Source of the DNA: Bryopsis sp. KO-2023
Lineage: Eukaryota; Chlorophyta; Ulvophyceae; Bryopsidales; Bryopsidaceae
Assembly: GCA_030272585.1 (NCBI GenBank)
Contig: BSYQ01000003.1
Coordinates: 7,192,001-7,256,000 of the forward strand
Direction: 5' to 3'
Length of the DNA stretch: 64,000 nt
A program made the translations under genes and the position numbers. Positions 46,101-58,218 of this stretch are shown here, piece by piece; within the stretch, counting starts at the first letter, position 1; every line of letters starts with the position of its first letter. The notes beneath the pieces are model-generated. The model searched no databases. It was given only the letters and a program-made list of their open reading frames with translations, and had not been told where the DNA came from.

Positions 46101-48056
46101 GGTAAATTTCTTGCACCATGTTTCACCCAACGAGATTGTGATATCTCTGCGTTCTGTTTCAGGATAGATAAACAGAATCCAACAAACACCATCCTTTTTG
46201 TGAGACGCTGTTTTGAATGGTGAATCCTGCAGAAATTTGGTTGTCTTGGTATGAGTGGCTGATAGAGCGATGCTGAATGTGGTGGTTAGAGAGCAAATTC
46301 TCGGGGAGGAGGCTGAAGCCAGAGTTCCTGGGGAATTTGTTGTACAGCGGCCATCGATTGCAAACCCACCCACTCTGTTCATGCCGTTGTTGACGATGGC
46401 AAAAGATTTAAGCAGCGGAAAGTTAGGGAATGAGGAGACGTCGCTGACGTTTGAGTTCCTGGATAGAGGTGGGTGGGTGTTTCAGTTAAAGCAGGGAGTC
46501 CTCCGACATGTGAAAGTCATGGATCCCCTGAAAATGATGAGAATAGCTTGATTTTGGGGGTTGAACTCCACGGATGAACAATACATATACCGCGGTCAAG
46601 ACTTGAATATGCTAGAGTGCATCATATTGAAGGATTTTTCTGGCTGGTTTCAGCGTGGCCTAGGTTGGAGAAATGGTTCAATTGGTTCGTATCCAGCCAA
46701 TCAGGGCTGGTGGAAGGGTCGTTTCGATGGAGGGCTCGCGACGAAACAACATTCCGGGAGCTGAACCCCAAGACTCTAGATTCTGGATTAGATGATTTTC
46801 CGAGAGCGTCGCATCCATCCCAAATCGAGAGACATCTGGATTTGAGATGCTGGATTGTGAGTGGCACAGGAAAAAAAAGAAAAAAAAGAAGAAACTCGTT
46901 TCGCAACATCATGCTGATGAACTACCCTTCTTCCATGCCAGACATGCCCACATTGCAGCTTTCTTGGGTGCCTCCTCAAGAAACAAAAGACAGACAGAAA
47001 CCTCTATTGATGAACTAATGGCTTCTTCTTTTGTTTTGCCAGGCTATGGCTTCAGAATCGATGGCTTCAATCGGTGAAGCAGTCGGCATCGACAGTGGAA
47101 AGCTACAGAAATATACAAGCATGGCATCTGAGCTGAGGGACCTGAAAAAATTGAATGCCTTGCATTTGGACCCTGACACAGGAAGATATGCTGACTATGG
47201 TTTCCATACAGAACATGTCAAGCTTGCATGGGTGCAAACCTCGCCAGAAGAGGTCAGATTTTTTCATGCATGGTTCTTTTTGCAAAACTTACAGTTTTGC
47301 TTAATCTTGTCGTTATATGCTTGGCTGGCGAAGCCGTCAGGATGAAAAGAATGCAAACATCCCTGCATACATGCATTTAATTACATTATTTATCTCATTA
47401 CTTCCCTCCCCCCCCCCAAAAAAAAAGAAAAGGAATCATCAATAAACAAGTGCAAGAAATTCCAAGTGGGCACGTCTATCCAGTTATTTATAATCAGCTG
47501 TTGAATGCTGTGGAGCTGTGGGCTAAATCATTGATATGCTTTTTTTTTCCAGAAAAAATATGTGCGAAAGGTGTCGCAACCCCCAGTGGCAAGATACGTC
47601 CCTCACTTTGGATACGTTTCATTGTTCCCACTCTTCATGCTTATTTTCAAGCCCACCGACACAGCTCTATCCAAACAACTGGACCTGCTGCATGATCCCG
47701 AGCTTCTGTGGACCGATTATGGGCTCCGGTCTTTGGCAAAATCCAGCTCTCTATATAATGCATACAATACCGAGCATGATGGGCCCTATTGGCGTGGGCC
47801 GATCTGGATAAATATGAATTATCTGGCGTTGAGGGCACTCAAGCATTATGCAGATGCTGGGGGCCCCTACAGCAAAAAGGCTTCAGAAATGTATGTGGAT
47901 CTCAGGAAAAATGTGGTGGGGAATATTGTGTCGGAGTATAGACGAACTGGGTATTTGTGGGAACAATATGATGATGAAACTGGTCGAGGGAAAGGGTCTC
48001 ACCCTTTTACTGGATGGACATCCCTGGTGGTACTTATCAATCAAGAGGTCTACTGA
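43105..48056 (+). CDS. MOGS: Mannosyl-oligosaccharide glucosidase (processing alpha-glucosidase I, GH63)
   Basis: Glucosidase I trims the outermost alpha-1,2-glucose from the Glc3Man9GlcNAc2 glycan in the ER, the first step of N-glycan processing. Eleven exons join in phase (43105-43204, 43491-43715, 43835-44076, 44576-44943, 45201-45406, 45621-45913, 46013-46101, 46290-46468, 46654-46856, 47043-47252, 47553-48056), 872 residues. A short basic cytosolic tail and one transmembrane helix ([15 protein letters not shown]) give a type II topology. Family blocks: [75 protein letters not shown] (predicted catalytic acid) and [20 protein letters not shown]. One intron uses a GC donor (45407-45408). 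Intron 3 holds a DNA-transposon remnant. The third exon contains a stretch (about 43840-43920) less conserved than the rest. Confidence 0.93.
44199..44495. mobile_element. Pogo/Tc1-mariner-like miniature element (MITE)
   Basis: A 297-base insertion lies within intron 3 of the glucosidase gene. It begins CAGTAGAGTCCACTTAATAAG and ends CTTATAAAGCAGACTG, imperfect terminal inverted repeats sharing CAGT and TTATAAG-type blocks. It is flanked on both sides by TA, the target duplication of this superfamily. It has no transposase gene, so it would be non-autonomous. A second internal inverted repeat (TTAATAAGCCC/GGGCTTATTAA) sits near the left end. Confidence 0.65.
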
Positions 48057-49048
48057 TTGCTGATGTCAGTTCTGGATGGGGTTTCGTTTGTTTGTTAATT
48101 TCTCTCTCATATTTTCTTTGCCTGAAAAAACTGTGGATGAGCTGGGAAATACAGGATCGGGCTTTTTTGTGTTGTACCATACCATTTCGCTCAATTAGTC
48201 TGGATTGAACTAGACCTGTGGACATGGTCATCCCTAGTGCTCCGCACCGGATTGGTCGAGTGGACGGAAACTTCAAAGGAGACCAATGGAAAATAAAGTT
48301 GAAATACGCTTTTACCATCAACTCTCCAAAGCTGCGCGACGAATACTACGATCCAACTTGTATTTCGATACGCATCAATACGATGGGTTTTCGTCGCATA
48401 TCTGGATATACTTGGTCTTGCACCGAGGTTGAAGTCGCACACTTCAAAAGCCCAACGCGTTAAAAGAAAAAAAAAAGCTGGTCGACAGGAAAATCCAGTG
48501 GGAAGGCCGCTTGTGACGTTTCCGAACAGAAACTTTCGAGCTCCTACGTACGGGAAAGACAACCTCTACCTCCTGTTGGGGTTGCCCCAGGCTACGAGCC
48601 CGATTCGTTCAGTTTTCATAGGTCGACCGCAGAAGGAGATCGTGGAGGCGGCTCGAACTCACAAGAACGAAAGTCGTTCAGTTCTGGTACTTGGTTCCGT
48701 GGTAGAACCAAGCTACGCTGGTGTCTTGCGCAGTGCCTTCCCTTCGAGCCTGCGCTTTTGGCGATCCGTGTAGGCGAGGGCTCATAACGAAAGAGCCGTT
48801 TTTGAGTTTCTGGCGACTGTTGGTGGCTTCCACAGTAACACAACGCACGGCTTCCACACCGTTGACCGATATTTCATTCGATTGGAGAGTCCTGGTCCAG
48901 CATGAGTTTCGATGTAGTGCCCCCCGTGGAAACCAGCCGCCGCTGATCCATTTTCCTGTTTCTGTGCGAGTGGGATGTCTTGTTAGTGTGCTGGGGTTCC
49001 AGTAGTTACAGTTTCTGGCTGGGGTCGTACCGACCGTCACTGGGCACC
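48057..49048. other. Intergenic region with competing open stretches
   Basis: Downstream of glucosidase I. From about 48220 to 49000 both strands have 80-180-codon open stretches (for example plus 48218-48463 and minus 48678-49217). None shows a family signature or phase-consistent splicing, so no gene is called. Confidence 0.35.
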
Positions 49049-50003
49049 ATGGCGATACACATGCGGGACAGTGATTCCCTATGTTGTACATGCACGCCGT
49101 ATACTCTCTGCAAAGTTTTGCGTGACAGCTGCCGAGTCTTTCCCAGACGCACTGTCCGTGGAGGACAAGCACCCCAGAGACACCCACAAAAGCTTGAGAA
49201 ATGCCTGGAATGGACACACACCCACGAGTTCGTCCGCAGGACCCGCGGTAACTGTATCTGTTGCGAGTGTTCGGCTGTCAATAGAAAAATGCCCAACGCA
49301 TCAGAGCTCCCCTCGGCTTTTGCTACCTGGACGCAAATTATTTCGGAGCGAGGCAGAAGTGGCCCCAGGATCCTCCTGGGCATGGAACAACCCGTTGTCG
49401 AAACTGGCGATCGTCCAGAAACTGTGACTCGCCGCAGTAATAGCGAGAATATCGCGCCCGCCTCGCCCTTAAGAGGAGATTTCGCCACGGGGTTTTCGGA
49501 CGGCTGGACGCGTTGGCCTCGCATGACCCCCAGTGCACCTTTGCAGGACATCACTGGCGAGCACCGGAGGGTGAGCGCAGCCGTTCGATTCCTTTCCGTC
49601 CCCTCCTTTTGAAACGGAAATCTCAGCTCACTCCACGTGCTGCGTGCTGTCGACGAGCGACCACGTTTTGTGCGTCAAGCTATTTTTGGTTGTTGACAAA
49701 ACGCTGCTCCGACCACAGGTTCCTGGCATGCGAGAGCGGTGCAATCTGAGAAATTGGGAAAATAATCCAGTCACAGGTGAGCGCTTTCTAGATAGGCTGA
49801 TTCTGGCTTCAACCATTCGGCTGAGTGTCATGGTGTGAGTCATAGAACCAGGCCCATATCGTTCTGTGTACAGAACATTATACATTATCATTGTATATAG
49901 ATCGAATTCACCAGAAAGAAAAGGCAAATAGGTGATTGACTCTTTGTTTTGTGTTACAGGTTCCAGAAACAGATTTCTGGCGCCTGCAAGACTCATGCGT
50001 TGA
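49049..50003 (+). CDS. Orphan three-exon gene, function unknown
   Basis: Exons 49049-49570, 49719-49776 and 49960-50003 join in phase with good GTGAGC donors and CAG acceptors, giving 207 residues. The start context (GCACCATGG) is strong. The first exon is Arg/Ser/Pro/Cys-rich (LCCTCTPYTLCKVLRDSC, then ICCECSAVNRKMPNASELP) and ends TPSAPLQDITGEHRR. The later exons add MRERCNLRNWENNPVTG and SRNRFLAPARLMR. No domain is recognised. A competing frame in the first exon is also open, so the N-terminal part is less sure than the C-terminal exons. Confidence 0.4.
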
Positions 50004-52443
50004 TTCTTTTTTTTTTTGGAAGGCTGTACATAGATGTAGAACCTTCATTTTCAGGGTTGAAAAAATATATAATCATTGACAATCTCTTTGTTTTTTTATA
50101 ATTTGTCCGAAATTGTTGGGGGCAGCTTGGCAGTCAATGGGCTGGGGTGCTAGAGTTGGAGTTGATAGTCGAGCCAGATTGTTGAGTTGTGATGACCAAG
50201 CATCGGATTTAGATTTTTCTTCACAGGGCTTTTCTCGAGCCCGTTGATTTTTAGCACCAAGAACAAACCAAACATAGGGTGTTTGGATGGGGAAAGGGGG
50301 GGGGGGGGTATATGCGAGGAGACTTTTATGGATGATTTAATGAACAATGTATTGGGTCTCAAAGTTAGATGGTTTAGGGCTGGGTCCTCTTTTATATAAT
50401 TTATTACAGATGTGAAGGCCTCGATTTGGGATGTCCTTGATTCTGTTTTGGGGGGCTTTTGGAGGATCCCCATTCACAAAAATGGAAGCGTTGGAACACA
50501 AATGGTCTGTCCTCTTCACTGTTGTTTTTTTTTCTTTTCTTTGAATGGAAAAGGGGGGAACATGCCTCAATGGCCTGACGGATGCATCATTCGTCGCTCT
50601 AGGGAAAACGAATTATGTTAGTCAGCACCTTTTTGTTTAGGCGATTTTGTAAATCAATAGCGTTCGTTGACAAAAACCACACTGCAGTGGGGTCTTGGTT
50701 TCTGAGGCTGGCAGGTATCCTCACAGAGGATGAGAACTGAGTCAGTTTCATTGGCCAGTATTGCTGAATTCACTGAAAGTTTCAAGAAAATGAGCCTGCC
50801 ATCTTGCTTAAGAAAAACGATGCTCCATGATGATGAATTTTGGGGGATTTCAACATTGGTCGACAACAACAAAAACAACAATAATTACATATTGCCTGAG
50901 GGGCCACTCGCCCCTATCGCAACCAATGTTCCAGACAATTACTCCAATCAAAAAGTGAGAACGATTACTTTTTTCTTTCATTTCCTGTTTGTTCATTGGT
51001 CGAACACACAGGAAATATATTTGGACTTGCAAGGAAGGCGGGTATCGTTCGATGGAACAAATGGAGAAAGTAAGAAAGTTCTCAGAATGTTTTACGTCTG
51101 AAAGTAAGAACGATTCTGGAACAGATGGAGAAAGTAAGAAAGTTCTCAGAATGTTTTTACGTCTGAAAGTAAGAACGATTCTTACTCCATCCACCTAAGT
51201 TAAGGTTTCAGAAAGAAATGAAAGAATGTGATGGGAACGCACGTAATATGTTGAGAACCTTAGACGCACAGCTGCCAGTTGTTATTCACTCAGTATCCAT
51301 TTACACGTCGTTCTGAAATGAACAAGGGTCCAGTTATTCTTTTGAATCCATCCGCAGACATCCCCCAATAACCCCCCCCCCCCTCAAAATATGAAAAGAA
51401 ATAAAAAGGAAAGTCAGCAGCACATATCCAAAGCATTGGAAGGGATCGTCAACGGCCAAGTATCCCTGAAACAAATAGAGGGTTTGCGATATCCTTACAG
51501 TATTTCGATTAAATTTCATCCACTGAACAAAAACCATTGGAAAAAAAAGAAAACCCCACTTCCCTTCACACACCACCAGGCGAGAAACCGCAACCCTTTG
51601 GAAAAAAAAAGAGTTTGTGTAACAAGTCCTGATGTGTACCAACATCCGTAAAGCTTATTTGAAAAAGAGCGATAAGAAAAAGCCTCGCTGGCCAGAATCG
51701 CACAAAAGCCCGAAATGAAAACATGCAAAAAAGAAAGCTGAAAAAAAATGCACTGATAAACGAACAATTGACCATTGACTCTGATTTCAATTTCCCATTT
51801 GTTCACTTTTCTTTTTTTTTTTTTGGGAAACCAGGGAACGAAGGGGGCGGGTGTCTCTTTCCCAACCTTATTTAAAAAAAACATACCAAACCTTGAGCTG
51901 CCCTATTCTCTCATAGAATTCTTGCATTTCAATTTTTCAAAAAAGAAACTCTCTATTACCCACAGAAAAAAAAAATGCCAATCGTTTCCAAACGATGAAA
52001 AACCACGAAAGAAATGACCAATTTTAGTCAATTTTAGACCAGAGCCATTCTTGGGGAAGAGTTACAGCTACCATTTAATAAGTAAAAGAAAGGGGAATAA
52101 AAAAAAAGAAAAATTGTCAACACCCTACACAACCAAAGTTACACATAGCCATTCCACCACAGTGTCAAATCCTGCATTTCTCTTGTTTTTTGGCCAATTT
52201 CCAACCCACCCGCTCCCCCCCCCCCTCAAATTTCCCCTTTTGTCCTTTTCTTGAATACCTTTGGTATTTCTTTTCTACAACAAAAAATCGTCATCAGTAT
52301 TGAGGGTAGTTTAAAAAAAACCCAAAAGTTTGAAGTAAAACCCATGCCAAGGTTTTCGTTTTGCTGAGGGTGTTTTTTCCCCCCATTCCCACCCTTTTCT
52401 GTACCCTTTTTAGCTTTTTCATAAACTTATTTTTTTTTCCACT
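50004..52443. other. Long non-coding spacer
   Basis: About 2.4 kb, AT-rich, with C runs near 51371, 52212 and 52379 and G runs near 50296. It contains the 65-base tandem duplication listed separately. No gene or RNA feature could be supported. Confidence 0.5.
51053..51182 (+). repeat. 65-base tandem duplication
   Basis: Two head-to-tail copies (51053-51117 and 51118-51182) begin GGAACAAATGGAGAAAG and GGAACAGATGGAGAAAG. They share the remainder almost exactly, with one extra T in the second copy. The near identity points to a recent event. Confidence 0.9.
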
Positions 52444-55400
52444 TCATTTTCGTTTCCGTGACATAACAAAAGAAAACAACCCGCCCACGAAAATCGTCAC
52501 CCCGACCCCAGTGAAAAACATTTGCCTCCATCCTTTCCTCAATTGATCGGCCGCATCCGAAATAACCGAAATCAGGTACTCCCCAGCAGTGGCGATGGTT
52601 TCGTCCTCCTCCATGCCGTTTTCCCGAATGGCTTTGTGGTAGGCCGCCAACACTCTCTTGAGAATCGGCAGCAAACCCACTTGAGCCAGCGAAGTGCACG
52701 CCATTTGAAAGAATCGGCTGCCGTCCCTGGCCAAGGTGGCCAGAGCAAACAGTCCTGCCCACAAAACCTCGTCGTTTTCTGCACCAAACACTCGTAACGA
52801 TTTCGCCACTCGGTGGTGGGCGTTGGATTCAAGCAGCCGACCACGGATGGTGTCATGCATTACATCATCACCCTTCGAGGACAAACGAACAAACCACTGA
52901 TCGCTTGATATTTGGGAAACCAGAAATTGAACGAAGTTTTTTTGAACAAAAAGTAAACAATGCAACCATACACATGCTAGATGGCATATCCACTCCTTTT
53001 CGCCCGTTCGAATGAATTACCTGTGCCATGACGCCCAGGACGACTAATCCTTTGCACTGGATATCGGGCTCCGTCATGTGATTGTCCAAAGCAATGCACA
53101 CGTCGCTCAAAACAAGTTGACACAAATGGGCCTGCAAAAAAACTCAAGTTGCAGACATCAGCACAAACCAATCAACCAAAACCTAAGGCAGCATGAACAG
53201 TGTTTTTTTTCTAAAACACGCCTGCTTCAAAGCGGTGCTGTTCTCAGCTCATAACCCTTGGTCCAATTCTTTCCAAATTCAACTGACCTGCATCATTGGG
53301 TTTTCCAAAGCCAATGGAATGAAACACAACAAGGCACTGAGCTGGACCATTGGGTGATCCCTGAATGCCCTCATGGAGGCAGCCATTGCTTCGACCGCCC
53401 CAGCCTTGGCTAGATTCCATTGGTTAGATTGACACACTTCACCCTCCCCTCTGACCAGCGACATCAGCGCCAAGCAACAATTACACTGAATCCCCTCATG
53501 CTCAGGCAGCTGCTTCATTATCTTTTCGAAAAAGAAATGCACAGCAGAGCTATCAGCAAGAAATTTTACACATACAACTGCGAAACCCTGAAACTTTCTG
53601 CCAAAAAAAGGGGAGAAAAGTCAATGGCTTCAACAAAAGTTTCTGTGGGTTTTTTTTCTCTTTTTTAATTCCTTTTAGCTGATTTGTTGAAATTCTTTTT
53701 TTGAGTTTTCCAATAATGTGTTACAATCGACTCCAGAGCCCATCCAGGATTTCCCCCCCCCCTGAGATTTCACACCTTGATAATGAGTTCAATTCCGCCT
53801 GTGTTGGCTACTTCTTCCCGAACTGAGTCATCGCTCCAGGCCAGGCGGGCCAACACCTCCAAGCAGACCAACTGATCATCCACGCTGACATCGGCGGAGC
53901 CCAATCGCCGGAGGGTGACCTCCACCTGCCTAGTTTTCAAACTCGATGCATCCACAGGCAAGTCCGTGTCGTTCAATGGACAAAGGACCGACATGCTTGT
54001 TTCATGCTCCCCGTTTTCTGCAAACAATATAATGAAAAAAACAGCATCAGCTGTACATTTTCTCCCTTCCCCTTTCATCTATTACATATATTAAGGATTG
54101 CTTTATCCACATTGCTTTCACTCCCCAGTCAAAGGTCGTTAAGGGCAAAATTGGGAAACCATGGATCTAGTGATGCCGCCACAGCTTCTCTGCAGCTTCC
54201 AAAGGATTCCTACTTTTTTTTTTTTGGGGGGGGGGGCAGGGTATGGTCATGATGACTCACCGTCAACCGAGCCTGCTCTTGCTCCATTTGCTTTGTCAAG
54301 CATGTCCACCAGATTTCTCACAGTTTCATTGACAACGATCCTTTCAGGGTCCGGACACCTGAGAGGGCAAGTCAACTGGACCCCACTTTCCAGCTGGGTT
54401 CCGAAATACTGAGACAGACATGGAGCACAGAAATTATGGCCGCACGTCTCAATCGCCACGCAGCCTTTTAATGTTCCCAGACAAATTTGACATTGAAAAT
54501 CGTCGAGCGTGGACTGCTCGGCCGTGGTGTACCGGCTGGTGGATGACCGACATAGAGATCGTGAAATTCTTTGAGACGGTGTCGAAGGAGAGTTGGCACC
54601 AGTAGGAGGTGGCCGTTCGGGTGTCCCCGGAGCTATAATTCTTGGTCTGGACCCTGTGTCGAAAAAATTACCTTCATATATATATTTATACTGAACAATG
54701 GTTTGATGCTGAGAGCCAGTAGATTTGCCAAAAAAAATTGACGTCGAGAATTAAATTTGCCAAGAAAGAATGAAATTGAGGGGGTGGTTGGCAGGGGAAA
54801 CAAAAAACTGAATCCTGTGCATACCTTCTCCAGTTGCGCTTCCTTGGCTCTTGAGAATGTCAGAATCTCGAGGGCTGCCCGCCCAGTAAATAAAGTATTG
54901 CTCGACGAGGGGGGCCACAGATAGAACTAAAGAAATTCGATCCCCATGTTTTATGTCCAAGCTTTTCCCTTTCCCAACCTTTTCCCCATTTACAAACGTC
55001 CCATTACTGCTACAGTCCTGCACACAGAAACATCGAAAAGCAACTTGATCACAACCACAATGAAACGGAGTTCTGACAAGAAAAACAAACAAACATTTCC
55101 TAAAGAAACCTGGCAATTGCTTTTTGACACTATTACACGCATCTTATAGAATCAAGAAATTACTTGAAATCGTGGCTGAGTAGGACATGGAGGGGAGTCT
55201 TGAAAGAAAGCAAAGGTCCCAAAAATATGACAAAAAAAATCCACAGGTGAAAGATCAGAACTGCTGACTTATTTGGCGTTTCACGTTCCATTTCCATTTT
55301 TTACCTCTAAACGGGGCTTCAACTTCTCCCCAGATTCCTTGCAACTGATTATACAATGGACTCGGCTCACTCGCCCATCCGCCACCTCCACAAAGCCCAT

Positions 55401-56118
55401 TCGTTTTTCATGCACCTCTGAAAGCCTGCGGTCCACACGGACAACACCATTTCAACCCCATTCGTTTGCCAATTCATTTTTATGGCACCATCCATGCCGA
55501 TTTTTTTTTAATTTGGAGGAGGCAAGTTCGAACGGTATTTAAGAAACTGGGAACCATATCTGATAGTGAGACAGAGTCCGAAAACAGCTCAACCCACCGC
55601 TTGTTCATTGCTCCAGGCCATGTCCCATTATTTGCAGGATGATCCAGAGTTCTTAATCGGGCTTCAAAAACCTCCCGGCCTCGTCCGACCACGATTCCAA
55701 CACCTTTTAAAAGAACTGTCGGGAGGACTCGTGAACCTATAATTCAAACAGAGAGTTGTCAAATGCCAGCCCCCCTCAAAACCACCCAATACAAATATTT
55801 TTTCAGAAACAACCCTTCAGCAATCTATCGCTTGAAACGAAAGTGCCTCCCAGTGCTTTTACATGATTTTTTAACCCAATGCTTGGACCATTTTTTTTCC
55901 AAGGCATTTTTCATATGGCTTGAACCTTGTGTGAAAATCAAACAGACACAGAAAAAGACGAGTTAATTAATCAGGCAGCAACGTTGCGAGGGTTCACCTG
56001 GCTCCAGCCATCCCCATATCGTCGCTTCGTCTATATCAAATATTGACGATAATCCGGTTTGCAACGGTTTCAACCCCTCCAATGGGACCATGTATTCATC
56101 ACACCCGACGACAGCCAT
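52444..56118 (-). CDS. FHA-RING-armadillo-like protein with C-terminal membrane anchor
   Basis: Nine exons join in phase (55998-56118, 55555-55736, 55305-55415, 54825-55017, 54261-54653, 53776-54017, 53288-53521, 53021-53131, 52444-52896), 679 residues. Residues about 45-180 form an FHA domain: VLLKGVGIVVGRGR, GRVSRVHCII and DCSSNGTFVNGEKVG. After a Ser/Pro linker comes a C3HC4 RING (CQIC, then CGHNFCAPC, then CPLRC), the E2-binding part of a ubiquitin ligase. The rest is helical and armadillo-like (QLVCLEVLARLAW, GIQCNCCLALMSLV, QLSALLCFIPLALEN, DIQCKGLVVLGVMAQ, WAGLFALATLARDG). It ends in a hydrophobic helix, FFTGVGVTIFVGGLFSFVM, followed by SRKRK and the stop, a classic tail anchor. RNF8 and CHFR pair FHA with RING, but without armadillo repeats or an anchor. 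Predicted role: phospho-dependent E3 ligase on an organelle surface. Confidence 0.8.
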
Positions 56119-57285
56119 CGCCGAATTAAACGTCCAAAAAAAATTCTGTCCAATGCAACCACATCTTTCAGGGACACATATTATTGAAAATCAAAACCTT
56201 CCCCTCCCCTCCTCCTATTTAAAGTTTCAGCTCTGGATGTTTGATTGTACTGGTCAATCGATTAGACAAAATTTCTATAGCATAAAAACCCAATGCATCT
56301 GGATACCCCCCACTTTGATTATAATAATTTTCTTTCAATTTGTATGATTTCTCTTCCACGAATCGAGTGTGTCTGACACTCGAGATGGGCGAATCATTTA
56401 GTCATACCTCAATTCAGAAGCCTTGATTTTTTTCCCCTTGTTATTGCCACGTTTTGTAAGAAGTGTTTATCTTCACAAGCCACCTGGCCCAATTTTCGAA
56501 GCCTGCCACGACAAGAATGAAATAATAAACTCTCTGCAGTTTTCCCTGCAAAAAGTTTTCATCTGGTGTGGGGGTGAATCAAGTCGACACAGGTTCTCAG
56601 TTCGCTGACGACCCCAGCCCAAAGGTCTTCGCTGTTTTAACGATAATAAGCGTTAACCTCGAAGCGAGAACTACCGCGACTCTCGGACTGGAAAAAGTAC
56701 GAAACCAGTAGCGCACAAAAATATAATAACGGAAAAAAGCGTCCCCGTCGTCGCTGAGAAAAAAAAGAACCGATAAGAAGCTGCGAGGCCTTACGAAAAG
56801 AAACGAAACAGATACCATAGTAGAGAGAGTACGTCAAATAACGCCCTGCAGTTCAGAATCTTTGGTAATTGACGTCAACTACCTTTCTTCCCTCCCGCGA
56901 CAAAAAAACAACGACGAAATGTCCGCGACTTGACGATGAGTGACAAGAACTCGTGAAAAAGACGTCTGAGGCGCACGAGAGCCCACGCTGGAATCTCAAT
57001 TACTACTCGTCAATAATCACCAACCCGACTGGCAGTTTCTGCTTCGCTCGGTAGAAACGAAGGCGACGAAAAGACGATGCCCACTCGTAACAGAGGCGAC
57101 ATCCGCATCTCAAAACAGCGTAAAGGCCTCGTTCGACCTCACAGAAGCTGTTTTTTTTTTCAGCCTGCGCGAACGCGCCTATTTACAGACTGGAACCCTC
57201 ACCGCAGCCACAAAAAAAAGAATCTCGCCGCACTGTCTCCCTCCTTAACTTCCACCGCCACGATAAGCACACAGTATTGCCTTGT
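56119..57285. other. Divergent intergenic region
   Basis: About 1.2 kb upstream of the FHA-RING gene. The first half is AT-rich, and from about 56600 the sequence is CpG-rich, as promoters here tend to be. No gene is supported. Confidence 0.4.
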
Positions 57286-58180
57286 ATGGACTCCACTTTT
57301 TTGGCGCTCGCACGTTCTGCACACACTGTTCAGTCGTCCTGGAAAAAAAGAGGTGGTTTCAACATCGACCCGTCATACTTTGTGGACAATGATTCACCCA
57401 TTTGCGAATCGGTTTGGGTGTGGAAAGTCAACTCATTTGGTGTTGATTGGTTGTTGGAAGGGGTTGTGGGGGTTTGGTGCTCGATGCGCCAGCATGGCTC
57501 CAGGCAGCGTGCCATCCTCTTGGTCCAGAATTGGCTTGCAATGACTCACAGACATATTGGACTGATGTTGCAGCAGAGAGGGTGTCTGGAGTGATTTCCC
57601 AAAGAGTAGCTCTTGTGGTGCTCATTGATTGATTGATCTCTTGTGGGTTTTGTTTGGAACTGTTTTCGAGTCTTTCTGATCGAATTTTTCCCGTCCAGCA
57701 ATGCAGTAACACACTTGTACCAACCGCCCACCCAAACGACACAACCCACAATATCTTACGGCAGTTCTGAATTCCAAGGAAAAGAAAAGAAACCGCACTG
57801 CAAAACGCTAACACACCAGACGAGAATCCCTCCACACAGCTTGCTGGCAGAATCAAATTTTCTGTTGGGATGAGGGGATAGACGAGACTGCACTTCCACG
57901 TGGGGTCCTAGTGTGGCATGGATCTTTGACAGACTGGATAGGGCAATGGGCTGCCACGGACAGGTATGCAATAAAAGCGTCTTAGGGCAAACAATCAATC
58001 CGACACCCACCACAAGTCTCTGCGTCTCCAGCGAATTCCTCGATTGCAATAGCTTCCTTGTATCGTTTCAGTGTTGTGATTCTCAAAGATGTCGAGGTAG
58101 CCTCTCACGTGACATGTTGCAACGTTGCTGGTGTTCGTCTAGACGAACACCAGATCTGGACACCAACCACGGTTTTCGTT
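57286..58180 (+). CDS. Tentative multi-exon gene, not recognised
   Basis: An ATG at 57286 opens MDSTFLALARSAHTVQSSW and continues to PSYFVDNDSPICES. Two downstream blocks can be spliced in phase: one ending DVAAERVSGVISQR and one reading GIDETALPRG then VWHGSLTDWIGQW, with a possible last block SVVILKDVEVASHV. Joining of the first block to the second could not be made phase-consistent. The proposed last block runs into the PsbQ promoter. I recognise no family, and a non-coding explanation is possible. Confidence 0.25.
58128..58153. promoter_or_regulatory. Perfect 26-bp palindrome upstream of PsbQ
   Basis: The half-site CTGGTGTTCGTCT is followed directly by its exact complement, with the centre at 58140/58141. 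It lies 66 bases upstream of the PsbQ start codon, in the promoter or 5' leader. It could be a dimeric factor site or form an mRNA hairpin. Confidence 0.7.
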
Positions 58181-58218
58181 TTTTCAACTGTTGCGGTTTT
58201 TTTGTGTTCAGCCTCGCT

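Noticed and set aside
48678..49217. 180-codon minus-strand open stretch
   Set aside because: Overlaps competing plus-strand frames, lacks family signature and splice support; likely a by-product of CpG-rich sequence.
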